DNA of 64,000 bases, taken from NCBI RefSeq assembly GCF_014203355.1, contig NZ_JACHIR010000001.1, forward strand, positions 5,582,038 through 5,646,037, given 5' to 3'. Source of the DNA: Kutzneria kofuensis (GTDB lineage Bacteria > Actinomycetota > Actinomycetes > Mycobacteriales > Pseudonocardiaceae). Shown here piece after piece: positions 36,906-44,738 of this stretch. The position numbers and the translations under genes were made by a program. The stretch's first letter is position 1. Each line of letters starts with the position of its first letter. The notes beneath the pieces are model-generated. The model was given only the letters and a program-made list of their open reading frames with translations. It did not search any database and was not told the DNA's origin.

Positions 36906-37376
36906 ATGTTCGCCGTTCCGGAAAACACCGTGCTGTCGGCCGTCCGCACCGCGCCGCAGCAGCCCACCAACATCCTCCGCGAGGTCGTCGCCGACCGCTC
37001 CAGCTGGGCGCACCTGCTGCGCTACGACCCGGTCGAGCGCTGGACCGCGCTGGTTCGGAGCACGTCCAGCTACGAGGTGTGGCTGATGAGCTGGCTGCCC
37101 GGGCAGGGCGCCGAGCTGCACGACCACGGCGGCGCCGAGGGCGCGTTCACCGTCGTCTCCGGCGTGCTGACCGAGCTGGTCGGCCGGCCCGGACACGCCG
37201 GCGAGGCGATGCACGTGCTGCACCCGGGCCAGTCCCGGGTGTTCGGGCCGAACTACGTGCACCAGATGCGCAACGCCGGGGTGGATCCGGCGGTGAGCAT
37301 CCACGTGTTCGGCCCGACCCGTCAGCGCATGACGCCGTACCGTTTCGACCCGGTGCAGGGGCCCGTCACCGCTTGA
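36906..37376 (+). CDS. Cysteine dioxygenase (type I, cupin)
   Basis: A 156-residue cupin that oxidises cysteine to cysteine sulfinate with O2 and ferrous iron. The three-histidine iron site is visible: H72 and H74 in 'ELHDHGGAEGAF' and H119 in 'FGPNYVHQMRN'. 'GVLTEL' and 'SIHVFGP' fit the bacterial CDO pattern. The ATG at 36906 has AGGAAG about 10 bases upstream; a GTG at 36837 would add 23 residues. It lies just downstream of the cystathionine lyase-like gene. Its end overlaps the convergent PNPOx-like gene by 11 bases. Confidence 0.88.
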   Translation: MFAVPENTVLSAVRTAPQQPTNILREVVADRSSWAHLLRYDPVERWTALVRSTSSYEVWLMSWLPGQGAELHDHGGAEGAFTVVSGVLTELVGRPGHAGEAMHVLHPGQSRVFGPNYVHQMRNAGVDPAVSIHVFGPTRQRMTPYRFDPVQGPVTA

Positions 37377-38001
37377 GCACGTGCTCCGGCACGGGGAGCG
37401 GGGACGCCGACTCGGGCACGCCCCAGCCGGTGGTCACCGGCAGCACACCGGCCCAGGCGGTGTTGGCCTCGACGTCGAAGTCCTCGTCGTTGGGCGGCGC
37501 GTTGCGGATCTTCACCGATGCCTCGGTGAGGTCCAGCGCCAGCACGACGGTGGCCGCCAGCTCCTTCTTGTTGGGCAGCCGCGCGTGGCCCCAGGACCCG
37601 GGCGCGAGGTGCTCGGTGATGACCTCCAGGCCGCGCAGCTTCTCCTCGGGGTCGTCGACCAGCCGCGTGGTGCCCAGGACGACGGCACTGCGGTAGTTCA
37701 TGGAGTGGTGCATGACCGACCGGGCGTAGATGATGCCGTCCACGATCGTCACAGTGACGCACACGGGGCCGGGGCCCATGCTCCGTGATCCGGTGGATCC
37801 GTGCAGGTAGAGGGTGTCGCCGTCGCGGCCGTAGCCGGTCGGCAGCACCACCGGCGCGCCGTCGAACAGCACGCCGAGGTGGCAGATGAGCGCGGAGTCG
37901 AGCACGTCGTCGAGCGCCGCGCGGTCGGTGGCGGCGCGCTCCCGATGTCGGTTGACGACGGTCCGTGGTGTCGGTGACAGTGGTGTTCGGCTCACGTCCA
38001 C
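37366..38001 (-). CDS. Pyridoxamine 5'-phosphate oxidase-family (flavin split-barrel) protein
   Basis: A 211-residue FMN-binding split-barrel protein. Visible features are 'ALICHLGVLFDGAPVVLPTGYGRDGDTLYLHGSTGSRSM', 'VCVTVTIVDGIIYARSVMHHSMNYRSAVVLG' and 'EKLRGLEVITEHLAPGSW', a form often annotated as flavin-nucleotide-binding or NimA-like. It is divergent from a MocR/PdxR-like regulator with repeat elements in the 62-base gap, so it is probably the controlled gene. Whether it acts on vitamin B6, another amine, or uses F420 or heme is undecided. The GTG at 38001 is chosen; a second GTG is 6 bases in. Confidence 0.85.
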   Translation of the reverse strand: MDVSRTPLSPTPRTVVNRHRERAATDRAALDDVLDSALICHLGVLFDGAPVVLPTGYGRDGDTLYLHGSTGSRSMGPGPVCVTVTIVDGIIYARSVMHHSMNYRSAVVLGTTRLVDDPEEKLRGLEVITEHLAPGSWGHARLPNKKELAATVVLALDLTEASVKIRNAPPNDEDFDVEANTAWAGVLPVTTGWGVPESASPLPVPEHVLKR

Positions 38002-38016
38002 CAGCCTCGGGCGGCG

Positions 38017-38065
38017 AGTGGCATCATGGAAGTGCCACTACTTGCCGAAATAAGAAGGCCACTTT
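38017..38065. promoter_or_regulatory. Operator region of the MocR-type regulator
   Basis: AGTGGCA (38017-38023) and TGCCACT (38033-38039) form an inverted repeat. A third related box reads AAAGTGGCC on the minus strand (38057-38065), giving direct GTGG-type repeats about 20 bases apart. Spaced direct repeats of this form resemble PdxR operators described in other actinobacteria. The last box covers the regulator's start. Confidence 0.5.
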
Positions 38066-39449
38066 GCCGGAGTCGGACGACGCCCTGCTGATCACGCTGG
38101 ACCGCGAGTCCCGCACCCCGCTCGCCGTGCAGCTGGCGGACGCCCTGCGCGCGGCGGCGGCCGCCGGGCAGCTGCGGGCCGGCGACCGGCTGCCGTCGAC
38201 CCGCACCCTGGCCAGTCACCTCAAGGTCAGCCGGACCGTCACCGCGGCGGCCTACGACCAGCTGCTCGCCGAGGGGTGGATCGTCGGCAAGCACGGCTCC
38301 GGCACGTACGTGACGACCGCGCCGCCGGGATCCTCGCCGGTGCCGGCCGACCGTTCCCGCGCCGACGCGCCGGAACAGGACGTCGTCTCCCTGGAACTGG
38401 GCCGGCCCTGGGTCGGCGGGCTGGACCGGGCCGCCTGGCGCCGGGCCTGGCGGTCCGCCGCCGACTCGGACCCGTTGGTACGCCACCATCCCGCCGGGCT
38501 GCCGGAATACCGCGAGGCGGTGGCGGAACACCTGCTGCGGCACCGCGGCCTGACGATCCGAGGGGGCCTCGCGACCGAGGCGGTGCTGGCCACCGGCGGC
38601 ACCAGCGCGGCCGTCGCCGAGCTGGCGGTCAGCGTGTTCCGGCCCGGCGACACCGTCGCCGTCGAGGAACCCGGCTACCAGCGGGCGGTCGAGGCACTGC
38701 GGGCCGCCGGCGTCCAGGTGCTGCCCGCGCCGCTCGACCGCGACGGCATCCTCGTCGACCAGATCCCGTCGGGCATCCGGGCCGTCTACTGCTCGCCGGC
38801 GCACCAGTACCCGCTGGGCAGCCGGCTGCCGGCGGCCCGTCGCGTCGCCCTCGTGGAACGCGCCCGCCGCGAGGGCTGGCTGATCATCGAGGACGACTAC
38901 GACGGCGAACTCCGCTACGACGTGGCCCCGCTGCCGCTGCTCGCCGCGCTGGCGCCGGACGTCGTCGTGCATCTGGGCACCACGAGCAAGATTCTCACCC
39001 CGACGCTCGGCGCCGGCTGGCTCGTCGCGCCGCCGGAGGTCGCCGGCACGCTGCTGGCCTACCGGGAACGCACCGGCACCGGCCCCGCGCCGGCCGGGCA
39101 GCGGGTGCTGGTCGAGTTGGCCCGCAACGGAGATCTCGGCCGGCACCTGCGCCGGCTGCGCCGCGAGCTGTCCGAGCGGCGGGTGCTCGTGGTGGAAACC
39201 CTTCGGTCGGCCGGGATTCCGGTGCTCGGCGACGACGCCGGCTCGCACGTGGTGGTGCTGCTGCCGTCGGTGGAGAAGGAACGTGCGGCGGTGCGGCAGG
39301 CGACCCGGCTCGGCGTCCGAATGGACGGCCTGGAGCGGCACCACACCGGGCCGTCCCGCTGGCACGGCGTCGCGGTCGGCTACACGGCCTGCTCGCGGGA
39401 CCAGTTGATCAGCGTCCTGCCGCCGCTCATCGACCTCTTGACCACGTAG
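38064..39449 (+). CDS. MocR/PdxR-type GntR regulator with aminotransferase domain
   Basis: A 461-residue chimeric regulator. Residues 1-75 are a GntR winged helix ('TPLAVQLADALRAAAAAGQLRAGDRLPSTRTLASHLKVSRTVTAAAYDQL'). The rest is a fold-type I aminotransferase domain ('ILATGGTSAAVAEL'-like, 'VEEPGYQRAVEALRAAG', 'CSPAHQYPLGSRLP', 'IIEDDYDGELRYD', PLP lysine in 'HLGTTSKILTPTLGAGWL'). Such proteins usually sense PLP or an amine. The TTG at 38064 has AGAAGG 5 bases upstream; longer readings start inside the operator. It is divergent from the PNPOx-like gene and overlaps the next convergent gene by 70 bases. Confidence 0.92.
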   Translation: MPESDDALLITLDRESRTPLAVQLADALRAAAAAGQLRAGDRLPSTRTLASHLKVSRTVTAAAYDQLLAEGWIVGKHGSGTYVTTAPPGSSPVPADRSRADAPEQDVVSLELGRPWVGGLDRAAWRRAWRSAADSDPLVRHHPAGLPEYREAVAEHLLRHRGLTIRGGLATEAVLATGGTSAAVAELAVSVFRPGDTVAVEEPGYQRAVEALRAAGVQVLPAPLDRDGILVDQIPSGIRAVYCSPAHQYPLGSRLPAARRVALVERARREGWLIIEDDYDGELRYDVAPLPLLAALAPDVVVHLGTTSKILTPTLGAGWLVAPPEVAGTLLAYRERTGTGPAPAGQRVLVELARNGDLGRHLRRLRRELSERRVLVVETLRSAGIPVLGDDAGSHVVVLLPSVEKERAAVRQATRLGVRMDGLERHHTGPSRWHGVAVGYTACSRDQLISVLPPLIDLLTT

Positions 39450-40045
39450 CCGATCAGGAACAGCAGGCTCAGCGCCGGCATCGGGTAGCCCAGCGAGTAG
39501 CCGATGACCAGATCCGCCAACGGCACCAATGTGATCGCCGCGAAGACCCAGCCCGGAGCGGTCGGCAGCTTCGAGTACAGCGGCGTGCGCCCCCACGGCT
39601 TGGCCACGGAAACCCAGGCCTGGAAGGCGATCGCGCCGGCCATCAGCGCCGCGCCGATCGGCATCGACACGGTCGGATGCCCCTCACGCAGCGCGGGCGC
39701 CAGCACGAAGATGCCCAGGTACAGCTGGACGGTTGAGATCAGGAACTTGACCAGCACCCACCAGTGCTTGAAGAAACCCCACGCCGTCGCGGCGGCCAGC
39801 ATGAAGCCCGTGAACGTGGACACGTTCGCCGCCTGCGCCAACAGGGTCATGTCGAGCCGGTTGGCCATCGCCACCGCCGCCGGCAGCTGGGCCGGCCGCG
39901 CCAACCCGAACGCGAGCAGGCTGACCAGCGCCAACGCCTGGGCCATCCAGCCGACGCCGGACACCACGTGCAGCCACAACGCGAGCTGCCGCCATCTTTT
40001 TGCCGTCATGGCAACAACTCTGGGACGCGGTGCGGCGTCAGACAT
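39380..40045 (-). CDS. DUF2269-like integral membrane protein
   Basis: A 221-residue protein with about six hydrophobic segments: near 22-46, 75-92, 98-118, 128-146, 166-184 and 188-204. It contains 'LHVVSGVGWMAQAL', 'FTGFMLAAATAWGFFKHWWVLVKFLIST' and a basic end 'VVKRSMSGGRTLINWSREQ'. It resembles DUF2269-type membrane proteins of actinomycetes; the function is unknown. Its last 23 codons overlap the 3' end of the convergent mocR-like gene. The ATG at 40045 is used; M13 (40009) is an alternative. Confidence 0.75.
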   Translation of the reverse strand: MSDAAPRPRVVAMTAKRWRQLALWLHVVSGVGWMAQALALVSLLAFGLARPAQLPAAVAMANRLDMTLLAQAANVSTFTGFMLAAATAWGFFKHWWVLVKFLISTVQLYLGIFVLAPALREGHPTVSMPIGAALMAGAIAFQAWVSVAKPWGRTPLYSKLPTAPGWVFAAITLVPLADLVIGYSLGYPMPALSLLFLIGYVVKRSMSGGRTLINWSREQAV

Positions 40046-40163
40046 CCGTGAGGGCCCTTAGGTGGGCGGGACCATCTGTCATACCCGGGAGGTAGCGGTC
40101 GGTATGAGTTCACCACTCACGGCCACCAGTTGGTGGCTCGGTGCCACCCTTCGGCCAGACGGG

Positions 40164-40169
40164 TATGGT
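40164..40169 (+). promoter_or_regulatory. -10 hexamer TATGGT for ddl
   Basis: TATGGT ends 8 bases before the ATG at 40178, with no ribosome-binding site, indicating a leaderless or nearly leaderless ddl mRNA. Confidence 0.55.
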
Positions 40170-40177
40170 CGCTGCCT

Positions 40178-41260
40178 ATGAACCAGCCCAGGATTCGTGT
40201 CGCCGTCGTCTTCGGCGGCCGCAGCACCGAGCACGGCGTGTCGTGCGTGTCCGCCGGCAGCGTGCTCAAGCACCTGGACCGGGAGCGCTACGAGGTGGTC
40301 CCGGTCGGCATCACCACCGAGGGCACCTGGGTGCTGGGCTCGGCCGACCACCTCGCGGTGACCGACCGCAAGATGCCCGAGGTCGACTCGGGCGCGGAGC
40401 TGACGCTGGTCAACCACGGCCTGGTCGCGCTGGAGCCGTCGCGCGGCGGTGAGGTGCTGGCGCAGGTCGACGTCGTGTTCCCCGTGCTGCACGGCGCGTA
40501 CGGCGAGGACGGCACCATCCAGGGGCTGCTGGAACTGGTCGACATCCCGTACGTCGGGCCGGGCGTGCTGTCCAGCGCGGTGGCGATGGACAAGGAGTAC
40601 ACCAAGAAGCTGCTCGTCGCCGAGGGGCTGCCGGTCGGCCCGTACGCGGTGGTTCGCCGTGGCCAGCAGACGTTGTCGCAGGCCGACCGGGACCGGCTCG
40701 GGCTGCCGGTGTTCGTGAAGCCGGCGCGGGCCGGGTCGTCCACCGGCATCACCAAGGTCAACTCCTGGGACGAGCTGGACTCGGCGATCGACTTCGCCCG
40801 CGCCGTCGACCCCAAGGTGCTGGTGGAGGCGGCCATCGTGGGCCGCGAGGTCGAGTGCGGCGTGCTGGAGTTCCCCGACGGCCGCGTCGAGGCCTCGCTG
40901 CCGGCGGAGATCCGGATGGTCAGCGACAAGGTCGACTGGTACGACTTCGACTCCAAGTACCTCGACACCGACGACGCCTGCGAGTTCGACATCCCGGCCA
41001 AGCTGGACGACGACGTCACCGAGCGGCTGCGGGAGATGGCCGTGCGGGCGTTCACCGCGCTGGACTGCCAGGGCCTGGCCCGGGTCGACTTCTTCGTCAC
41101 CCCGGACAACGAGCTGGTGATCAACGAGCTGAACACCATGCCCGGCTTCACCAACGTGTCCATGTACCCGAAGATGTGGGCCGTCACCGGCGTCGACTAC
41201 CCGACCCTGCTGACCACCCTCGTCGAAACCGCCATCGCCCGCGGCACCGGCCTCCGCTGA
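40178..41260 (+). CDS. ddl: D-alanine-D-alanine ligase
   Basis: Ddl joins two D-alanines with ATP for peptidoglycan. The 360-residue ATP-grasp enzyme has '[22 protein letters not shown]', '[49 protein letters not shown]', '[17 protein letters not shown]', '[35 protein letters not shown]' and '[14 protein letters not shown]'. Length and motifs are those of a housekeeping ligase rather than a VanA-type D-Lac ligase, though the specificity residues were not analysed. The ATG at 40178 follows a TATGGT box. Confidence 0.97.
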   Translation: MNQPRIRVAVVFGGRSTEHGVSCVSAGSVLKHLDRERYEVVPVGITTEGTWVLGSADHLAVTDRKMPEVDSGAELTLVNHGLVALEPSRGGEVLAQVDVVFPVLHGAYGEDGTIQGLLELVDIPYVGPGVLSSAVAMDKEYTKKLLVAEGLPVGPYAVVRRGQQTLSQADRDRLGLPVFVKPARAGSSTGITKVNSWDELDSAIDFARAVDPKVLVEAAIVGREVECGVLEFPDGRVEASLPAEIRMVSDKVDWYDFDSKYLDTDDACEFDIPAKLDDDVTERLREMAVRAFTALDCQGLARVDFFVTPDNELVINELNTMPGFTNVSMYPKMWAVTGVDYPTLLTTLVETAIARGTGLR

Positions 41261-41281
41261 CCTGTCAACCCCTTGACGTTC

Positions 41282-41326
41282 GGAACGGACCATTCCTCAA
41301 CTCGGAGTTTAGGAATGGTCCGTTCC
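41282..41326. repeat. 45-bp inverted repeat, copy 2
   Basis: The arms (41282-41296 and 41312-41326) are identical to those of the copy at 8405-8449. The 15-base loop matches the reverse complement of the other loop except for one base. Thirteen bases to the left (CCCCTTGACGTTC) also resemble the left flank of copy 1. It lies 21 bases after the ddl stop and 11 bases from the stop of the convergent DUF3515 gene. Confidence 0.85.
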
Positions 41327-41337
41327 GAGCCTCGAAC

Positions 41338-41901
41338 TCAGCCCGGGTTGGGGGAGACCGGTTGAGCGGGCAGCGTCGCCGTGACGGCCGCGGACACCGA
41401 TTGCACCGGGCCGGTGCCGGCGTCCTTGGACTCGGTCAGCGCGACGTACACGGATCGGTCCACGACGTAGTGCGTGACCGTGCCGGCGTCGCCGACGACG
41501 TCCAGCCACTGCACGCCGTTGACGCTGCCCAGCTGCGCGGTCTGGACCAGCTCCGGCGGCTTGTTCATGCCGCAGCGCAGCACGATCGGCTCGTGCTGGG
41601 CGTCGCCCCAGGCCACGGTCGCCGGCGGCGCGGGCTTGGCCAGCTCGCGGCGGGGCACCTTCTCGCCGGCGTCGGTGATCTGCTGCGGCAGCGCCTTGAT
41701 CAGGTCGGTGCACGCCTGCGTGCCGGCGCCGGGCGCGTCGATGGAGACCAGCGCCAGCGGGCCGGTCCTGTCGTCGCCGGGCGGGTTCTGCGGCACGCCG
41801 GTCGACCCGCCGGTCAGGCCGATCACCGCCACGACGACGGCGAGCAGCGCCGGCAGGCCGATCGCGACGGCCAGCACGGGCTTGGACGGGGTGACGCTCA
41901 C
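41338..41901 (-). CDS. DUF3515 membrane-anchored protein
   Basis: A 187-residue protein with one N-terminal membrane anchor (about 8-30, 'PVLAVAIGLPALLAVVVAVIGL') and an extracytoplasmic domain. The domain has two cysteines ('GTQACTDLIKALPQQI', 'PIVLRCGMNKPPEL') likely to pair, and 'VNGVQWLDVVGD'. It matches the DUF3515 family and the position of Rv2980 next to ddl in M. tuberculosis. The role is unknown; a cell-envelope function is plausible from location and neighbour. The GTG start at 41901 is used. Confidence 0.85.
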   Translation of the reverse strand: MSVTPSKPVLAVAIGLPALLAVVVAVIGLTGGSTGVPQNPPGDDRTGPLALVSIDAPGAGTQACTDLIKALPQQITDAGEKVPRRELAKPAPPATVAWGDAQHEPIVLRCGMNKPPELVQTAQLGSVNGVQWLDVVGDAGTVTHYVVDRSVYVALTESKDAGTGPVQSVSAAVTATLPAQPVSPNPG

Positions 41902-41913
41902 CCCGCTACTCCA

Positions 41914-42147
41914 TCACAGGTGCACAACCGGACAGGTCAGGGTCCGGGTGATGCCCTCCACGTTCTGGATCCGGGCCACCACCAGCTGTCCCAGCTGGTC
42001 GACGGTGTCGGCGTCGGCGCGCACGATCACGTCGTAGGGGCCGGTGACGTCCTCCGCCGTGGTGACGCCGGGTATGCCGGAGATCTCAGCTGCGACCGCA
42101 GCCGCCTTTCCGACCTCGGTTTGGATCAGGATGTACGCGTGGACCAC
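41914..42147 (-). CDS. Stand-alone Lrp/AsnC ligand-binding (RAM) domain protein
   Basis: A 77-residue protein consisting only of the Lrp/AsnC effector-binding domain: 'VHAYILIQTEVGKAAAVAAEISGIPGVTTAEDVTGPYDVIVRADADTVDQLGQLVV'. The DNA-binding half is absent. Such proteins bind amino acids and oligomerise, and may join full-length Lrp proteins. The GTG start is used. It is probably cotranscribed with the DUF3515 gene 12 bases downstream and is divergent from thiL. Confidence 0.88.
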   Translation of the reverse strand: MVHAYILIQTEVGKAAAVAAEISGIPGVTTAEDVTGPYDVIVRADADTVDQLGQLVVARIQNVEGITRTLTCPVVHL

Positions 42148-42243
42148 GGCGCGCCCCTTCGTCTCGATCAGCCGGCACGGGGTAGGAACGTGGCCAGAAC
42201 GTACCTCAGTCGGGGTTCCGACTGCTCATGATCGGAGGCAATT

Positions 42244-43209
42244 TTGCGCCCGGAGCCGCCCCCAGACGCGGACACGGTCGCCGGAGTGGGTGAGTTCGGT
42301 CTCATCAGGCGGGTGACGCGCGGCCGCGCGCAGCCGTCCTCGACCCTGCTCGGCCCCGGCGACGACGCCGCGGTGGTGGCCGCCCCCGACGGTCGGGTGG
42401 TGGCCAGCACGGACGTGCTCGTCGAGGGTGTCCACTTCCGACTGGACTGGTCGTCTCCCGAGCAGGTCGGACGCAAGGCGGCCGCGGTCAATCTCGCCGA
42501 CGTCGCCGCCATGGGGGCCGCCCCGACGGCCCTGCTGGTGGGCATGGCGTGCCCCGCCGACACGCCCACTTCCCTCATCGACGGCATCACCAACGGGCTG
42601 TGGGAGGAGGCCCGGCGGGCCGGCGCCGGGGTGGTCGGCGGCGACATGGTCAGCTGCCCGACCGTAGTGATATCGATTACAGCCCTCGGTGACATGCGGG
42701 GACTGGCTCCGGTTACCCGTTCGGGCGCCGCGCCCGGCGACGTGCTGGCGGTGTGCGGGCGGCTCGGCTGGGCGGCCGCCGGTCTCGCGGTGCTCGGCCG
42801 CGGGTTCCGCTCACCGGTCGCGATCGTCGGCGCGCAGCAGGCGCCGCAGCCGCCGTACGAGGCCGGGCCGCAGGCGGCCGAGGCCGGCGCGTCGGCGATG
42901 TTGGACGTCTCCGACGGGCTGCTCAGTGACGTGGGACACATCGCGGACGCCTCCGGTGTGGCGATCGACATCCGCACCGACCTGCTCCCCGTGCACCAGC
43001 GGCTGATCGACGTCGGCTCGGCGCTCGGCGCGAACCCGCGGCACTGGGTGCTCACCGGCGGCGAGGACCACGCGCTGGCGGCCACCTTCCCCGAGCCGGC
43101 CGACGTGCCGGACGGCTGGGCCACGATCGGCACCGTCCGCCGCGGCGCCGGCGTGACCGTGGACGGCCGGCCGTACGAGGGCACCTCGGGCTGGGAGCAC
43201 TGGCGTTGA
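42244..43209 (+). CDS. thiL: Thiamine-monophosphate kinase
   Basis: ThiL phosphorylates thiamine monophosphate to the active diphosphate, the cofactor used by IlvB in this window. The 321-residue product has 'GVGEFGLIRRV', the Mg-binding 'GPGDDAAVV', 'VLVEGVHFRLDW', 'AVNLADVAAMGAAPTALLVG', 'GGDMVS' and 'MLDVSDGLLSDVGHIADAS'. The TTG at 42244 has GGAGG 6 bases upstream. It is divergent from the Lrp-like gene. The position matches M. tuberculosis thiL. Confidence 0.96.
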   Translation: MRPEPPPDADTVAGVGEFGLIRRVTRGRAQPSSTLLGPGDDAAVVAAPDGRVVASTDVLVEGVHFRLDWSSPEQVGRKAAAVNLADVAAMGAAPTALLVGMACPADTPTSLIDGITNGLWEEARRAGAGVVGGDMVSCPTVVISITALGDMRGLAPVTRSGAAPGDVLAVCGRLGWAAAGLAVLGRGFRSPVAIVGAQQAPQPPYEAGPQAAEAGASAMLDVSDGLLSDVGHIADASGVAIDIRTDLLPVHQRLIDVGSALGANPRHWVLTGGEDHALAATFPEPADVPDGWATIGTVRRGAGVTVDGRPYEGTSGWEHWR

Positions 43210-43210
43210 C

Positions 43211-43241
43211 CCCTGGCAGCAAAGAATCCCTGGCAGCAAAG
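43211..43241. repeat. Tandem 14-bp direct repeat
   Basis: CCCTGGCAGCAAAG occurs at 43211-43224 and 43228-43241, a 17-base period. It follows the thiL stop and supplies the AAAGGA ribosome-binding site of the next gene, so it looks like a recent local duplication. Confidence 0.7.
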
Positions 43242-43251
43242 GAAACCGTCC

Positions 43252-43773
43252 GTGGCGATCTACGCGTTGGGTGACAAGGTCCCGTCCATTCACCCGGATG
43301 CCTACGTGCACCCGGACGCCACCGTGATCGGCGCGGTGACCATCGGCGCCGAGTCCTCGGTGTGGCCGCAGGCGGTGCTGCGCGGCGACTACGGCCGGAT
43401 CGAGGTCGGCGAGCGGACCAGCATCCAGGACGGCACGGTCCTGCACTGCACCCAGTTCCACGCCACGGTCATCGGCTCCGATTGCGTGATCGGGCACAAC
43501 GCGCACGTCGAGGGCGCGACCGTCGGCGACGGCTGCCTGATCGCCTCGGGTTCGGTGGTGCTCAACGGTTCCGTCGTCGGCGACGGCGCGGTGGTGGGGG
43601 CGGGCGCGGTGGTGTCGTTCAACGGCGTCGTGCCGCCGCGGGCGATGGCTCTGGGCGTGCCGGCGCGGGTCCGCGAGGGGCACGAGGTCCCCGAGGACAT
43701 GACGAAGGGCATCGTCGAGCTTTATGTCGGCAACGCGCGGGCGTATCGCCACGGTCTTCGCCGCCTCGACTAG
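43252..43773 (+). CDS. Gamma-carbonic anhydrase-like hexapeptide-repeat protein
   Basis: A 173-residue left-handed beta-helix protein of the YrdA/gamma-carbonic anhydrase type with repeated 'VIGAVTIGAESSVWPQAVLRGDYGRI' and 'VVLNGSVVGDGAVVGAGAVV' units. Candidate metal ligands are H65 in 'VLHCTQFH' and H82 in 'VIGHNAHVEG'. The position where a third zinc histidine often stands ('GH-x4-H') holds E87, with H85 two residues earlier. Carbonic anhydrase activity is thus uncertain. The GTG start has AAAGGA upstream. It follows thiL and may be cotranscribed. Confidence 0.85.
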   Translation: MAIYALGDKVPSIHPDAYVHPDATVIGAVTIGAESSVWPQAVLRGDYGRIEVGERTSIQDGTVLHCTQFHATVIGSDCVIGHNAHVEGATVGDGCLIASGSVVLNGSVVGDGAVVGAGAVVSFNGVVPPRAMALGVPARVREGHEVPEDMTKGIVELYVGNARAYRHGLRRLD

Positions 43774-43805
43774 TACCCTTCCGGGGGACACTGGAAAGGG
43801 GCGTT

Positions 43806-44738
43806 GTGGCCACCGCCGAGGACGACGCGTTACCAGATGAGCTGGTGTTGCCGGCGCGGTTCGACGCACCGCCGCCGATCACCCACTCCCGGGTGCCGCT
43901 GTGGTTACGTGTGGTCGGCTCGCTTGTCCTCATCGTGGTGTCCGGCTGGCTGCCGTTGTGGCTGGTGCTGGTCGGGTCGGCGGCCGCACTCGGCGCCACC
44001 GGTTGGTCCCTGATCCGCGGCGACAGCGCCCGTGAACCCCGCCGCAACGAGCTGATCTCGCTGGTCGCGCACCGCGAGCCGCGGCGCCGCGTCTACGCCC
44101 AGATGCGCTGGTACAGCCCGGGCGGCCCGGCGCTGCCGGAGATCTCCGTCGCCACCGAGCAGGGCGGCCACGTCGAGCAGTTGTTCGGGGTGCCGGAGGG
44201 TATCGACCTCGGTGGCCTGCGGGTGGACGGAGAGCCCGCGCCGGCGACGCTTCTCGGCGACGTCGACCACGGCCGGCACGGGGTGCTCGTGCTGGACGGC
44301 AACGAGCAGGTGCTGCCGTTGTCACTGCCGTACCAACCGAAGGGGCGCAAGTTCCTGCGCCCGCGACAGTTCGGTCACGTGTTCCAGGCGCCCGGTCCGA
44401 CCGCGCCGCTGCTGGTGCCACTTCGGTTGCGCGGCAAGGCCGCCATGGCGGCGAAGTGGCTGCAGGACGGTCCTGATTGGACGGACGTGCGGCTGCTGCC
44501 GGTGCGCGGCGACTGGACCCGTGTCGTGCTGGCCGATCCCGACGACGGCGCCCTGCTCGCGCACGCCCGGCTGCCGTGGGCCGCGCGCCGGCTGGCCACC
44601 CGGCCGCTGGCCGCGCTGGTCGCCGTCCGGCAGAAGTGGCGCATGGACCCCGAAGCGCCCGGTAACGTCGAAGTACTTCTTTACGGCGCAGATTGGCCGG
44701 CCGTTGTGCTCACGCGGGTTAGTGGTCGGCTTCGCTGA
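43806..44738 (+). CDS. Predicted membrane-anchored protein of unknown function
   Basis: A 310-residue protein. After about 28 residues there are two adjacent hydrophobic segments ('LWLRVVGSLVLIVVSGWLPL', 'LWLVLVGSAAALGATGWSLI', about 32-72). A soluble domain of about 235 residues follows, rich in beta-type sequence ('VLVLDGNEQVLPLSLPYQPKGRKFL', 'DVRLLPVRGDWTRVVLADPDDGALLAHARLPWAARRLATRPL'). The domain is not recognised; a PH-like fold is possible. A TACCCT box lies about 27 bases upstream of the GTG with AAAGGGG between. It probably ends a thiL-containing cluster. Confidence 0.7.
   Translation: MATAEDDALPDELVLPARFDAPPPITHSRVPLWLRVVGSLVLIVVSGWLPLWLVLVGSAAALGATGWSLIRGDSAREPRRNELISLVAHREPRRRVYAQMRWYSPGGPALPEISVATEQGGHVEQLFGVPEGIDLGGLRVDGEPAPATLLGDVDHGRHGVLVLDGNEQVLPLSLPYQPKGRKFLRPRQFGHVFQAPGPTAPLLVPLRLRGKAAMAAKWLQDGPDWTDVRLLPVRGDWTRVVLADPDDGALLAHARLPWAARRLATRPLAALVAVRQKWRMDPEAPGNVEVLLYGADWPAVVLTRVSGRLR

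Noticed and set aside
41138-41260. ddl as a vancomycin-resistance-type D-Ala-D-Lac ligase
   Set aside because: There are no vanH/vanX neighbours, and gene order and motifs match the housekeeping ligase.
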